A DNA stretch of 61,134 nt from Thermodesulfovibrionia bacterium (GTDB taxonomy: Bacteria; Nitrospirota; Thermodesulfovibrionia; UBA6902), in assembly GCA_947259645.1 (NCBI GenBank), contig CAMYND010000027.1:9328-70461 (forward strand), given 5' to 3'. The notes under the pieces are model-generated. The model was not told the origin of the DNA. It saw only the letters and a list, made by a program, of their open reading frames with translations, and made no database searches. Below, in pieces: positions 26,137 to 35,260 of the stretch. Each line of letters begins with the position of its first letter. Positions within the stretch are counted from its first letter, which is position 1. Made by a program: the position numbers and the translations under genes.

Positions 26137-26867
26137 ATCACCACTCCTTCCATATCAGCTCTTACCTGCTCCCCGACAATGACCTTTATGTGGGTCCTGA
26201 GACGCTCGATGCTGTGCATAAAGGGGTCGATGTCGCGTATCCGGTCAGCAAGCTCTTTTCTGAACAGGGTATGTTCTATCCAGCGTGAAAAATCATCGAC
26301 CATGCCCTCACCGAGACGCACCCGTGAATCATAAAAGTGGTAATAAATACTGGTCGGGTCAATATGGTCAATTGCAACGAGGAACTCTGCCAGATTTTTT
26401 GTCTTGATCCCGGAAGGAAATACAAGACTGACAGTCTGTACAAAATAAAACTCATTCCCTTCAACAACATCAAGGGGACGGGGGAATTCCTTCAGAAACT
26501 CATCGATTACCCGGATCAGTTCCTTTCTCACGCCGTTGACAGACTTAAATGTATAGGGGTCTATATTTGAGAGCCTCTCTGCAAGGGCCCTCTGTTCCAG
26601 AGTCTCTCCGGCCCAATGAGCAAAATCATTTGTGTATTCAAAAATATGGCCCTTCAGAAAATATTGATACACATGGTGAAATATGGATTCATCTCCAATC
26701 GTGGATATTACCTGCCTCATCTGAGAAAGGTTTCTGGCGTGCCTGCCGGTAGACTTAAGGATGCTGACACACTGCTTAAACTCGAAGGGTTCTACTTTTC
26801 TTGCCAATTTTTTTCCTTTTTTACCCATATTGTCTGTGCGGGAAGAACTATATACACCTTCCTCCAT
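26133..26867 (-). CDS. DUF5752-type protein coupled to TreT
   Basis: This 244-residue soluble protein of unknown function probably belongs to DUF5752. It is built from two related halves: one with SIFHHVYQYFL, then FAHWAGETLEQRALAERL and IDPYTF; the other with SIYYHFYDSRV, then FSRWIEHTLFRKELADRI and IDPFMH. The repeat suggests an internal duplication giving a pseudo-twofold fold. Its end overlaps the TreT start (ATGA), so it is likely to act with TreT, for example as a regulator or accessory subunit. That link is inferred from coupling only. Confidence 0.7.
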   Translation of the reverse strand: MEEGVYSSSRTDNMGKKGKKLARKVEPFEFKQCVSILKSTGRHARNLSQMRQVISTIGDESIFHHVYQYFLKGHIFEYTNDFAHWAGETLEQRALAERLSNIDPYTFKSVNGVRKELIRVIDEFLKEFPRPLDVVEGNEFYFVQTVSLVFPSGIKTKNLAEFLVAIDHIDPTSIYYHFYDSRVRLGEGMVDDFSRWIEHTLFRKELADRIRDIDPFMHSIERLRTHIKVIVGEQVRADMEGVVI

Positions 26868-26926
26868 GAGATATTAACGGCGCACTGTTGAACGCGCGCA
26901 ATATCTGTTGGAAAATATCTGTGCTG

Positions 26927-28189
26927 TTAACCCGCTGCCTTTTTCTTTTTTTCTGTGAAAGCCATAACCGGCCTGGTTAAAGAAGCCAGCCTTGCATCAA
27001 AACTGGTGATAAATTCCCTGAATTCCGCTACCATTTCCTTAGAGAGAGACTTACCTCTTGGCAGCTGGATTTTCAGTGGATTAACAAATTTACCATTGTA
27101 CTTGATTCTGTAATCGAGATGGGGGCCTGTTGCCATACCGGTAGATCCTACATATCCGATCAAATCACCCTGTGATACTTTAACCCCGCGTCGTATTTTA
27201 CGGGGAATTCTTGAGAGATGACCGTAATAGGTCTGATACCCTCCGGGATGTTTTATTTTAACCATCTTGCCCATCTGTCCTTTCCGTCCCGCGAACAGAA
27301 CCTTTCCGCTTCCCGCCGCTGAAACAGGGGTGCCTGTGGACGCCGCATAATCAACTCCAAGGTGTGGTCTTTTGACTTTTAGTACAGGATGGAGGCGTCT
27401 TCTGTTAAATTTCGAACTGACATATTTAAATTTCAGCGGAGACCTGAGGAGCGCCTTTCTGAGTGATTTGCCCTTTTCGTCAAAATAGTCGACGTACCCG
27501 TCATCATCGTATCTGTATGCCCTGTGGATTTTCCCCCTGTTGACAAACTCTGCCGCAAGAATCTTTCCGTATCCCTTAAAGGCTTCGCCAAGCCACAACT
27601 CTTCAACGATGATCTTTACAGTATCTCCGTTATTAATGTCATTTGAAAAGTCAATGTCCCAGGCAAAAATATCAGCCAGACTCTGGGTGAGCTTTCTGTA
27701 TTCCCTGTGAGTTCCCGGCATTGATGAAGCAAGGTTGCTGTTAATGACTATATAAAAAGAACCGGTCTTTTTCTCATATTCGAGATCAATTTTCTCAGCC
27801 TTAAACCCTTCAGTGGATCTCTCAACATTCAGAAAGCTGTCATCGCTTATTCCAAACTGCATACTAAGAATTTCATTCGTGTCCTTTGACAACTCAAATG
27901 AATACATGCTTCCGACAGATATTCTGGACAGGTTATAGGCTTTTTTGGAGGTATGGTATATTCTGGTCAGTTCAGACTTGTCCAGCTCATGTTTTCCAAA
28001 TATTGAGTCCATGGTTTCACGAGACTGAACGATTCCGGCAATGGTCCGGTTTTTACTCTCAACGTGAGTCGGTGTTTCTATTGCCGATTTAGCAGCCGGA
28101 ACTGTTTCAGAACGCAGAAGGCACGAAACAGCAGGGATCAGTCCGACCACCAGCAAGGTCAGAAGTAGTCTTTTCATCGGCCTACCCAT
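26927..28189 (-). CDS. M23-family murein endopeptidase (MepM-like)
   Basis: This 420-residue exported protein has an N-terminal hydrophobic signal (the MKR at residue 5 is an alternative start) with SCLL near the end, a weak lipobox. A middle LysM/OapA-like domain and an M23 (LytM) zinc endopeptidase domain follow. HPVLKVKRPHLGVDYAA and YGHLSRIPRKIRRG contain the catalytic HxxxD and HxH-type ligands, and GPHLDYRI completes the site. It cuts peptide crosslinks in peptidoglycan. The ATG overlaps the stop of the upstream lysine-tailed protein gene by one base, implying coupled expression. Confidence 0.9.
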   Translation of the reverse strand: MGRPMKRLLLTLLVVGLIPAVSCLLRSETVPAAKSAIETPTHVESKNRTIAGIVQSRETMDSIFGKHELDKSELTRIYHTSKKAYNLSRISVGSMYSFELSKDTNEILSMQFGISDDSFLNVERSTEGFKAEKIDLEYEKKTGSFYIVINSNLASSMPGTHREYRKLTQSLADIFAWDIDFSNDINNGDTVKIIVEELWLGEAFKGYGKILAAEFVNRGKIHRAYRYDDDGYVDYFDEKGKSLRKALLRSPLKFKYVSSKFNRRRLHPVLKVKRPHLGVDYAASTGTPVSAAGSGKVLFAGRKGQMGKMVKIKHPGGYQTYYGHLSRIPRKIRRGVKVSQGDLIGYVGSTGMATGPHLDYRIKYNGKFVNPLKIQLPRGKSLSKEMVAEFREFITSFDARLASLTRPVMAFTEKKKKAAG

Positions 28190-28713
28190 TACGATTCCTT
28201 GACCTCCGGTGATGTTTCGGCAGAGGGGTCCTTTGGAGCCGCTGTCTTCTTTTTGGCGGCACTTTTCTTTTTCACAGCTGCCTTCTTTGCTGCCGCGGTT
28301 TTCGTCTTTACAACAGTTTTCTTCTTGGCTGCTGTTTTCTTTTTAACAGTGGTTTTCTTTTTTACCGTTGTTTTTGTTGCAGGCGATTTTTTCTCCGCTG
28401 TGCCGGCATCTATTGTTTCCAGTTTTGTTATCTGCTTTTCAAGTTTATTAATGTTTTTGATGAGAGCAACTACTTTTCTGTTTCCAAGAGGGTTTTTCTC
28501 ATGTGCATTTATGAGGTCGTATACCTCACCTCCGAGTTTCGCAAACTCTTCCTGGACCTTCATGTTTAAATTGAATTCCTGGTATTTTTTCTTGCCCCCT
28601 GAGGTAAGTTCTTCAACTTTTTTGGTGAGGGCAGAACTGCCTTCCTTGAATATATCAATTCCTTCTTGAAAGTTTTCCTTTAAGTCCTTCTGAATTTTGT
28701 CCCAGAAACTCAC
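28189..28713 (-). CDS. Helical protein with histone-H1-like lysine/alanine tail
   Basis: The start is taken as GTG 28713, which has a GGAGG site 5-6 bases upstream; the longer ATG form would bury that site. The protein has 174 residues. About 1-105 are amphipathic helices, and from about 110 there is a tail of repeated KKKT/AAKK units like histone H1 or PhaF-type phasins. The helical part resembles the protein at 16603-17082, where the basic tail is N-terminal. It is coupled to the M23 peptidase gene. DNA compaction, polymer-granule binding or envelope binding are all possible; function is not established. Confidence 0.8.
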   Translation of the reverse strand: MSFWDKIQKDLKENFQEGIDIFKEGSSALTKKVEELTSGGKKKYQEFNLNMKVQEEFAKLGGEVYDLINAHEKNPLGNRKVVALIKNINKLEKQITKLETIDAGTAEKKSPATKTTVKKKTTVKKKTAAKKKTVVKTKTAAAKKAAVKKKSAAKKKTAAPKDPSAETSPEVKES

Positions 28714-28827
28714 TGTTATCCTCCTTTGCGCAGTAATACGCAACACCTGTTATTACGGTTAATTATATAATTACTTAAATTATTTCTCTATACTGTGACA
28801 TATCTCACAGTTTATCAGTACCTGCCA

Positions 28828-30036
28828 TCATTGGTTATCTTCATCAACAGCCTCTTTTACCATATCAAGTATAAAGGGCAATGCTGACTCAACTCTATCC
28901 CAGCTCGATATAAGGGGGACTCCGAGAGGGTCTTTCATTATAATCTCAGAAGCCACTTTAATGCCCCGGGTAAATGCCTCAACAGCAAGGCTTTCTTCAT
29001 GCCGGTCAAATTCGAGTCCGTTTATGGCAGCATCATCTTCATAACGCTTTAACAGGTCCTGAGCGGTCCGGACATATGTTGCTATCAGTGTTCTGAAAAG
29101 ACCGGATGAAAAAACAATGCCCTCCGAGGCAAGAGTTCTGAAGATGGATTTGCTGATGTCAATGCACATTTTCAGCAATCCTTTTTCAATGTCATCAGAG
29201 GACAGGGCCTGGTGCTTATGCTCATAGTTGTCAGCGATATCAACCTGGCAAATTCTCCGCAGGGAGCAGTTTCTGTACACTTCAGCCAGAACCCCGACCT
29301 CCAGCCCCCAGTCACCCGGTATTTTGTTCACGCGGGCGATATCAACGTCCATGGAAAATTCTCCTGCCAGGGGATATCTGAAGCTGTCCAGGAACTCTAA
29401 TAACGGCAGTTCACCGCATATTTTTTTAAGTGATCGTAAAAGGGGGGTTACAAGAAGCCTGGTCGCTCTTCCGTGCATTCTGTCAGTCACACGGCTGTAA
29501 TATCCCTTGCAGAATTCATATTCAAGGATCGGGTTTGCCACGGGATAACAGAGCCGTGCAAGCATTTCACGGCTATAGGTGAAGATGTCGCAGTCATGAA
29601 GAGCGATTACACTGATATTTTTCTGGGCTATGATGTAACCATACGCAAGCCACGCAGACTGTCCCTTTCCGGTGTCTCCCAGCTGAAGGCCTGCTGCGGC
29701 AATGGTTTTGTATACCTCCTTGAGCCTTTCCCCATTATTCCAGATAAGCTTTGTTGACTGCGGCAGTACAGAAAAGAACTCTCTGGCATAGTCATATTCT
29801 TCCCGGCTGCAGGGACCGAGCGTTACAATTATCTTGCTCAGATATTTAACATCTTTTAACTCCTGTATGATTCCCTTCAGGGCTTTCCCCTTAAGCTCAG
29901 AATAGAGGGAGGGAAGCACCAGGGCAATAGGTCGTTCTCTTGAGTGAAAGAATAAATCAGATTCAATCTTTTCCAGATTTGACTCACCAAGCTTGTGGAA
30001 TGTAGGAAGAACACCGCCTTGATGAAAATCAGACAT
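28828..30036 (-). CDS. gpgS: Glucosyl-3-phosphoglycerate synthase (GpgS-like GT81)
   Basis: This 402-residue GT-A glycosyltransferase resembles GpgS of the GT81 family, which transfers glucose from an NDP-sugar to 3-phosphoglycerate. Visible features are the N-terminal donor region (ALVLPSLYSE), GKGQSAWLAYGY, the metal-binding DCDIF (D-x-D), and the acceptor region with GEFSMDVDIARVNKIPGDWG. A phosphatase of the matching family is at 36925-37743 and a glycerate kinase is divergent next door. Together they point to glucosylglycerate as an osmolyte. Mannosyl specificity cannot be fully excluded. A strong promoter is at 30076-30104. Confidence 0.85.
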   Translation of the reverse strand: MSDFHQGGVLPTFHKLGESNLEKIESDLFFHSRERPIALVLPSLYSELKGKALKGIIQELKDVKYLSKIIVTLGPCSREEYDYAREFFSVLPQSTKLIWNNGERLKEVYKTIAAAGLQLGDTGKGQSAWLAYGYIIAQKNISVIALHDCDIFTYSREMLARLCYPVANPILEYEFCKGYYSRVTDRMHGRATRLLVTPLLRSLKKICGELPLLEFLDSFRYPLAGEFSMDVDIARVNKIPGDWGLEVGVLAEVYRNCSLRRICQVDIADNYEHKHQALSSDDIEKGLLKMCIDISKSIFRTLASEGIVFSSGLFRTLIATYVRTAQDLLKRYEDDAAINGLEFDRHEESLAVEAFTRGIKVASEIIMKDPLGVPLISSWDRVESALPFILDMVKEAVDEDNQ

Positions 30037-30075
30037 AATAACCTTTCTCTCTGCAATTAAAATTGAATAAAATTA

Positions 30076-30104
30076 AGTATATATGTTAATAAATAAATGG
30101 TCAA
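30076..30104 (-). promoter_or_regulatory. Promoter of gpgS
   Basis: On the minus strand TTGACC (30099-30104) and TATACT (30076-30081) are separated by 17 bp, each 5 of 6 matches to consensus, about 40 bp upstream of gpgS. Confidence 0.65.
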
Positions 30105-30124
30105 GAGTATTTACCTCATAAGTT

Positions 30125-31504
30125 ATGAAAGACAATAAGAAAATTATCGAGCAAATTTTTACCGCGTCTCTCTCCAGTGTGTACCCGGATCAACTGGTCA
30201 AGGGGTACATCAACAATATTGTGTCCTATTATTCCATGAAGAGTTTCAAGAGGCTTATTGTCACTGGTTTTGGCAAGGCCTCATATATGATGGCAAAGGC
30301 CCTGGAAGAGTCCGACGCGATGGAGTTCATTGATGAAGGCGCGGTAGTTACCAAATACGGTCATGGCAGTAATGGTGCTGTTCTACAGCTGAACCCTTCA
30401 ACAGACAGCAGCGGGCAGCCGGCCGGGTTGCAGAAAATTCATGTCTACGAAGCAGGGCATCCGATTCCGGACGCAAAGGGGATTCTTGCTGCCGATAACA
30501 TCATCAGGCTTGTTGAGAGTGCTGATGAAAATACCCTTGTTGTTTGTTTAATCTCCGGCGGTGGCTCTGCACTTTTTGTATCACCCTGCGATGGGGTTAC
30601 GCTGGGCGAAAAACAGGAGATTACCGATCTTCTGCTCCGGGCGGGGGCTGACATCGGGGAATTAAATGCCGTGAGAAAACATCTTTCAAAGGTAAAGGGA
30701 GGAAGGCTTGCAGAGATTGCCTCCCCAGCTGAGATAATCAGCATTATGATATCAGATGTCATTGGAGACAGCCTTGATGTAATAGCATCCGGGCCAACAG
30801 CTCCGGATTCATCGACCTATCAGGATGCACTGGATGTAATAGATAAATATGATCTTGCTGGACGGGCGCCCGTGAGTGTGATGGACCACCTGAGAAAGGG
30901 CCGGCAGGGCGTGCTCCCTGAAACCCCCAAAGATGAAAATCCTGTATTTGAAAACGTTCAAAATGTGATCGTGGGCAGCAACTCGATAGCTCTTGAGGCA
31001 GCTAAAAAGAAGGCCGAGTCCCTTGGAATGAGAACGAGGATCGTAACAGCGGCGCTTCAGGGGGATGCAGGAGAAGCTGCTATAAAACTGGCAGAAGAAG
31101 CGAAACAAGAGCGCGAAAAAAGTACCAGGGTTCCAACATGCCTGATTTCCGGTGGAGAAACAACAGTCGTTGTGAAGGGTTCAGGAGCAGGAGGGAGAAA
31201 TACAGAGCTTGCATTGAAATTTGCGATGGAGATTGAGGGAGTATCCGGAATAACACTGCTTTCAGCCGGAACAGACGGTACTGACGGGCCCACAGATGCT
31301 GCCGGCGCTATTGTTAACGGACAGACAGCTGCAACAGCAAAGTCCCGCGGTTTGGATCCCCGGGCATACCTCGATAGAAACGACTCATATCATTTCTTTA
31401 AAGAGCTGAACTCGCTCGTAATAACAGGGCCTACCGGAACAAATGTTATGGATGTTCAGATTATCATAATAGATACAGATAAATTAAGTTATATAGGATG
31501 TTAA
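30125..31504 (+). CDS. Glycerate 2-kinase (MOFRL/GckA family)
   Basis: This 459-residue protein of the type II glycerate kinase family (DUF4147 plus C-terminal MOFRL domain) phosphorylates glycerate, usually at O2. SGGGSALFVSP is the N-terminal domain signature, and GGETTVVVKGSGAGGRNTELAL with SAGTDGTDGPTDAAGA marks the MOFRL domain. It is divergent from gpgS with an 88-bp shared promoter region. It may recover glycerate released from glucosylglycerate into lower glycolysis. An intrinsic terminator follows at 31571-31596. Confidence 0.9.
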   Translation: MKDNKKIIEQIFTASLSSVYPDQLVKGYINNIVSYYSMKSFKRLIVTGFGKASYMMAKALEESDAMEFIDEGAVVTKYGHGSNGAVLQLNPSTDSSGQPAGLQKIHVYEAGHPIPDAKGILAADNIIRLVESADENTLVVCLISGGGSALFVSPCDGVTLGEKQEITDLLLRAGADIGELNAVRKHLSKVKGGRLAEIASPAEIISIMISDVIGDSLDVIASGPTAPDSSTYQDALDVIDKYDLAGRAPVSVMDHLRKGRQGVLPETPKDENPVFENVQNVIVGSNSIALEAAKKKAESLGMRTRIVTAALQGDAGEAAIKLAEEAKQEREKSTRVPTCLISGGETTVVVKGSGAGGRNTELALKFAMEIEGVSGITLLSAGTDGTDGPTDAAGAIVNGQTAATAKSRGLDPRAYLDRNDSYHFFKELNSLVITGPTGTNVMDVQIIIIDTDKLSYIGC

Positions 31505-31561
31505 TTACACATAGCTAAAGTTAATTATTATCTGGTGGAAGCTGAATATATTGCGATTAAA

Positions 31562-33253
31562 TCATGAATGCCCGGTCTGAAGATCCGGGGTTTTTTGCGT
31601 GCGGGGGCTTTCATTATTGTCAGCCGCTTGGGCCTGTTGACCCTGCAGATTGTCCTGTCCTGTATTCCCTTGTTCACCTGTCTTTTCATTTCTCAGGTGA
31701 AATCCTTTGATCAGGTCTTGAAGGTCTCGTGCCAGTTCATTCAGGGATTGAGTTAATTCAGATGATTTTCCGGCGCTGGCAGCGGTCTCTCCTGATAAGT
31801 CTGCAATGGATCCGATGCTGGATGAAATCTGGGATGTAGCGGCAGACTGCTCTTCAGCAGAAGCGGCGACCTGCTGGATCATATCAGTTACGTCATTTAT
31901 TGATACTACTATTTCCTGGAGCGCTTCACCAGCCTGGTTTGCCATTTCAAGGCCTGATTTTACTTCTTTCTGCCATGCCTGGTGTGATGCCAGCGTCCTG
32001 TTTGTGTTACCTTGAATGTTCTGAATCATGTCCCGTATCTGACTCGTTGATGCGGATGTTTTTTCTGCGAGTTTCCGCACCTCATCAGCGACAACGGCAA
32101 ATCCCCGGCCATATTCTCCAGCGCGGGCCGCCTCAATTGCCGCATTTAAGGCAAGCAGGTTGGTTTGTCCCGCAATGTCATCGATTACCGTGATAATATC
32201 ACCTATTTCTTCAGACCCTTTTACGAGTGCCTCAAATGTGGAGGCAGACTCAGTGGCTAATTTTGAAATGCTTGTCATGCTTTTTACTGTATTTGAAATA
32301 GTGTTGGCGCTATTGTAGGCAAGTTCAGTAGCTCCCCGTGCAGAGTTAGCTGCTTGTAACGTGTTCTGGGCAACGTCATAATATGACGTTGATATCTGTT
32401 CAACAGCAACGGCCACCTCACTGCTCTGCGAAGACTGTTCCTCGGCATTGTGTGCAATCTGTAATGCTTCGCCGGAAAGGGTATCCAGATTTGCATGCAG
32501 GGTGCCGGTAGCGCTTTTCACCTGAGCGATTATATTCCCAAGGCTTCCTATTGCCATATTAAAGTGTGTTGCGAGGGAACCGAATTCATCTTTTCTCGAT
32601 TCATCCATCAATATGCTCAGGTCCCCAGCACCAAAACTTCTTGCCATAATATTGAGCTCATGTATCGGTGAAGTGGTTGATCTGTAGAGCCTATAGAGAA
32701 CCGTGATAAATATGATAAGAATGACTGCAGCTATGGCGGAGACAGTTAGCTCAACTCTGGAAGCGACCTCTTTTGCCTGGGACTCTATTTTTTCCGCGAG
32801 GGACCTTGATTCCTTCAGGAGTAAATCAGATTCTGTTAATAGCTTCCCGTACTGCAGCATTGCGGCATCGTCTTCAACATGAACATAAGGATTGTTTTTC
32901 ATGAATGAGATGACGTTATCCCGGACCATGGTCCACTGAGGATCGATTACCTCGCGGAGTATGCCATGGATATCACGGTACCTGTCATCTGATATGAGCT
33001 TCTCATGGATTGCGCCGAATTCTGTCAGGTTGCGAGTCGTCACTTCTATTGATAAGGGTTCTCCCTCATCAATAATGAACTCATTTAATCCCCTGAATAC
33101 ACCCTGAAGATTATTAACTGCCCGTTCAAGCAAAAAGGCTGTTTCAGATTTAAACATTATTGCACGGCTTCCATAAAACATAAACGATCCCATAACCAGA
33201 AAGAGCAGAATCAGTGCAACTGAAGAGGAAATTATTCTCGTTTTTATCGTCAC
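31562..33253 (-). CDS. Methyl-accepting chemotaxis protein
   Basis: The start is taken as GTG 33253, preceded by GGGAG. An ATG at 33280 lies inside a terminator-like hairpin and is less likely. The 563-residue receptor has TM1 near the N-terminus, a periplasmic helical sensor of about 140 residues, TM2 at about 170-190, HAMP, and the signalling hairpin with the conserved tip [20 protein letters not shown]. The C-terminal tail is Gln/Asn rich. Its last codons coincide with the terminator of the convergent glycerate kinase. The ligand is unknown. Confidence 0.92.
   Translation of the reverse strand: MTIKTRIISSSVALILLFLVMGSFMFYGSRAIMFKSETAFLLERAVNNLQGVFRGLNEFIIDEGEPLSIEVTTRNLTEFGAIHEKLISDDRYRDIHGILREVIDPQWTMVRDNVISFMKNNPYVHVEDDAAMLQYGKLLTESDLLLKESRSLAEKIESQAKEVASRVELTVSAIAAVILIIFITVLYRLYRSTTSPIHELNIMARSFGAGDLSILMDESRKDEFGSLATHFNMAIGSLGNIIAQVKSATGTLHANLDTLSGEALQIAHNAEEQSSQSSEVAVAVEQISTSYYDVAQNTLQAANSARGATELAYNSANTISNTVKSMTSISKLATESASTFEALVKGSEEIGDIITVIDDIAGQTNLLALNAAIEAARAGEYGRGFAVVADEVRKLAEKTSASTSQIRDMIQNIQGNTNRTLASHQAWQKEVKSGLEMANQAGEALQEIVVSINDVTDMIQQVAASAEEQSAATSQISSSIGSIADLSGETAASAGKSSELTQSLNELARDLQDLIKGFHLRNEKTGEQGNTGQDNLQGQQAQAADNNESPRTQKTPDLQTGHS
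31571..31596 (+). terminator. Intrinsic terminator of the glycerate kinase gene, inside the MCP 3' end
   Basis: CCCGG (31571-31575) pairs with CCGGG (31585-31589), followed by a T6 run (31591-31596). On the other strand the same bases code for the last residues of the convergent chemoreceptor. Confidence 0.7.
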
Positions 33254-33274
33254 GCTAGCTCCCGAGCAGAAAAT

Positions 33275-33310
33275 GACCATGAAGGACTGAGGTTACAGTC
33301 CTTCATGGTC
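33275..33310 (-). terminator. Perfect 15-bp-stem hairpin downstream of the rhodanese gene
   Basis: 33275-33289 and 33296-33310 are exact reverse complements with a 6-nt loop. On the minus strand the hairpin follows the rhodanese stop by about 6 bp and is followed by ATTTTC. It probably ends or protects the rhodanese transcript and separates it from the chemoreceptor. Confidence 0.7.
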
Positions 33311-33316
33311 CACCCA

Positions 33317-33763
33317 TTAATGATCTACGGCGTACCCTTTTTCCGTCCATGTGGAATAGCCTTCCCGCATCCACATCACATTCTTATAGCCCGCTTCTAT
33401 GGCCGCTTTTGAAGCATAGTATGATTTCCATCCATTGGGACCGTCACTGTGAAAAACGATTTTTGCGTTCTTGTCCCCGGGCAGTTTGGACATATCAAAC
33501 TCGCCAGTACGCTCAGCAGGATGCCCTTTTTTCGTCCATTTATAGGGAAGTGATACAGCACCGGGCAGGTGGCCTTTACCAAAATTAAGAGCTTTTCTCA
33601 TATCATATACCATCATGCCTTCTTCAACCATTTTTTTTGCGACATCTGCGGAAACCATCTGGACACCTTCCGGCGGAGTTTCCGGAGTAGGTACTGATCC
33701 TGCCATCACCATGCCGGTAAAGGCAAAGAGAGCTACAAAAGTCATCAACAATATTTTCTTCAT
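33317..33763 (-). CDS. Exported rhodanese-fold protein lacking the active-site cysteine
   Basis: The start is taken as ATG 33763, with GGAGGAAAAT just upstream. The 148-residue protein has a signal peptide (about 1-21, ending VMAGS), then a single rhodanese domain (KNAKIVFH, KSYYASKAAIEAGYKNVMWMREG). At the catalytic loop (105-114, HSDGPNGWKS) the expected Cys is absent, and no cysteine occurs anywhere in the protein. It therefore cannot be a normal sulfurtransferase and may bind an anion or a partner in the periplasm. It is followed by a strong hairpin and preceded by an 852-bp gap with two structured elements. Confidence 0.88.
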   Translation of the reverse strand: MKKILLMTFVALFAFTGMVMAGSVPTPETPPEGVQMVSADVAKKMVEEGMMVYDMRKALNFGKGHLPGAVSLPYKWTKKGHPAERTGEFDMSKLPGDKNAKIVFHSDGPNGWKSYYASKAAIEAGYKNVMWMREGYSTWTEKGYAVDH

Positions 33764-33918
33764 ATTTTCCTCCATTCACGGATATATGAGTTAATTTCCT
33801 TTACAGGAAATATGTATCTGCTTCATTTCTTATCGGTTCATGCATGGATATACTTTAGAAGGATTATCAGCAGGGCAGGGGTGCTTTTATAACGCTTCTC
33901 AGGGGAGAGGAAATAAAA

Positions 33919-34010
33919 AAGGATGCTGATCTTTTGAGGGGACATGGTCAAAGTTAAAATAGGTTCTCGGTGTTGGAAGGGATAACTTAAACCGAAAGAT
34001 CAGCATCCTT
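33919..34010 (-). ncRNA. Structured element, copy 1 (unknown RNA or palindromic element)
   Basis: A 16-bp perfect outer stem (33919-33934 with 33995-34010) encloses about 60 nt. Inside are the conserved block GGGGACATGG (33938-33947), an inner helix AAGTTA/TAACTT, and a purine-rich GGAAGGGATAAC segment. On the minus strand the outer stem is followed by TTTTTTATTT, like an intrinsic terminator. Copy 2 at 34235-34328 keeps the layout with compensating base changes. I do not recognise the family. Confidence 0.5.
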
Positions 34011-34234
34011 ATTCTGTGATATATCTGTTTGTCAGGTCTTTTTGCTCGCTCTCCCTGGAACGTCCTGTATTAGCCGGAATCACTGTACGTCAATTCCTTA
34101 CTCCTTAGCCTTATTTATTATCGACATTAGGTTTGGAAAACTTTAGGGCTGAGTAATGAAAGCCTCATCAATACATATCTGATTATCGAAAAAACCGTGT
34201 AGGGGAAAGGCTGAATGGGGATAAAGGAAATTAA

Positions 34235-34328
34235 GGATGCTGGCCCATGTTAGGGGACATGGCTGAAATAAAAGGTTGGGCTCTTAGCGTAGGCAGGGAA
34301 ATAACCTTTTAATCAGGGGCCAGCATCC
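34235..34328 (-). ncRNA. Structured element, copy 2 (unknown RNA or palindromic element)
   Basis: A 12-bp outer stem (34235-34246 with 34317-34328) encloses the same conserved block GGGGACATGG (34253-34262). The inner helix is AAAAGGTT/AACCTTTT, and the loop segment GGCAGGGAAATAACC matches copy 1 in position. Outer and inner helices differ in sequence from copy 1 but remain paired, which indicates selection on structure. The element is not assigned to a known family. Confidence 0.5.
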
Positions 34329-34615
34329 GAGCTGATTTCCTCTATGTCTATAATCATTCTACTATATCCAAATAACTTTGTAAATACCCGGATTTAAAAT
34401 ATAGGATTATTTATTCAGAAAGTGAAAATAGAGTAAATAAATCAAATTAATCAGTTAGTTATGAATTGCAAATTTATCCGGAAGTAGATGGAAATTAAAA
34501 TCTCCCTAAGGAAAAGGAATAAGGTTGAAATCAATTAAGAAAATGTATGGGTTACTGCAGAATATTTCTTATCATCAAGAGGGCTGCCTCACTGCCGGTG
34601 CATATCTGACCGAAA

Positions 34616-35260
34616 TTATACGGATGTTAACCCTTCACGAATAGCATACTTTGTCAGCTCGGCAACATTGCGAATGTTCAGCTTTCCCATGACCTGCCGT
34701 CTGTGAGACTCAATGGTCTTGGCACTTACATGAAGGTCAGCTGCGATCTCTTTTGTAGACTTGCCTTCAGCAATAAGCTGCAGAACTTCACGCTCCCTGT
34801 CTGTTAAAAGGGAAAATGACTTTGGACTGGGCCCTGATGACTGTGACACCAGGCTTTCTACAACTATACTTGCTATCTGGGGATTAATATATGTTTTGTT
34901 GTCCAGGACAACCCGTATCGCATGTTCAAGTTCATCAAACGCACTGTCTTTAATAAGGTATCCCGATGCCCCTGCTTTAAATATTTCTGAAATGAACTGT
35001 TTATCATAATGCATTGACAGGGCCACGACCTTTATGGCCGGATGATCTGCTGTTATTTTTCGTGTGGCATCTACCCCGTTCAAGCCGGGCATGCTGATGT
35101 CCATGATAACTACATCTGGAGACAGCTCACCTGCCAGCTGAATCCCTTTCCTGCCGTCCGCTGCTTCACCGACAACTTCCATATCACTGTAACTCTTTAT
35201 GAGCGAGCGGATACCGTCCCGTAATATTTTATGGTCGTCTACTAATAATATCCTGATCAT
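34616..35260 (-). CDS. NarL/LuxR-family response regulator
   Basis: The start is taken as ATG 35260 (AAGGAGTCAACGAG upstream) rather than 10 codons earlier. The 214-residue protein has a receiver domain (DD at 8-9, phospho-acceptor D54, switch K near 104) and a C-terminal LuxR-type HTH (LLTDREREVLQLIAEG, then KTIESHRRQVMGKL). It overlaps the end of the sensor-kinase gene by about 32 bp, so the two form a coupled two-component pair. Targets are unknown; the gap downstream holds two structured elements. Confidence 0.94.
   Translation of the reverse strand: MIRILLVDDHKILRDGIRSLIKSYSDMEVVGEAADGRKGIQLAGELSPDVVIMDISMPGLNGVDATRKITADHPAIKVVALSMHYDKQFISEIFKAGASGYLIKDSAFDELEHAIRVVLDNKTYINPQIASIVVESLVSQSSGPSPKSFSLLTDREREVLQLIAEGKSTKEIAADLHVSAKTIESHRRQVMGKLNIRNVAELTKYAIREGLTSV

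Larger units (their letters stand above)
33764..34615. other. 852-bp gap with two structured elements
   Basis: No convincing gene lies between the rhodanese gene and the response regulator, both on the minus strand. The gap holds the two related stem-loop elements listed separately. The rest is AT-rich, with no clear promoter or repeat that I could support. Confidence 0.6.

Noticed and set aside
28172-28189. M23 peptidase as a lipoprotein
   Set aside because: The AVSC sequence is a poor lipobox match (Ala at -3, Val at -2); an ordinary signal peptide or anchor is as likely.
33254-33280. ATG 33280 as start of the second chemoreceptor
   Set aside because: This codon lies inside the rhodanese terminator hairpin; GTG 33253 has a GGGAG site and starts right before TM1.
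33919-34328. Structured elements as integron attC sites
   Set aside because: The required GTTRRRY and RYYYAAC core sites at the ends of the stem are not present, and no integrase is nearby.
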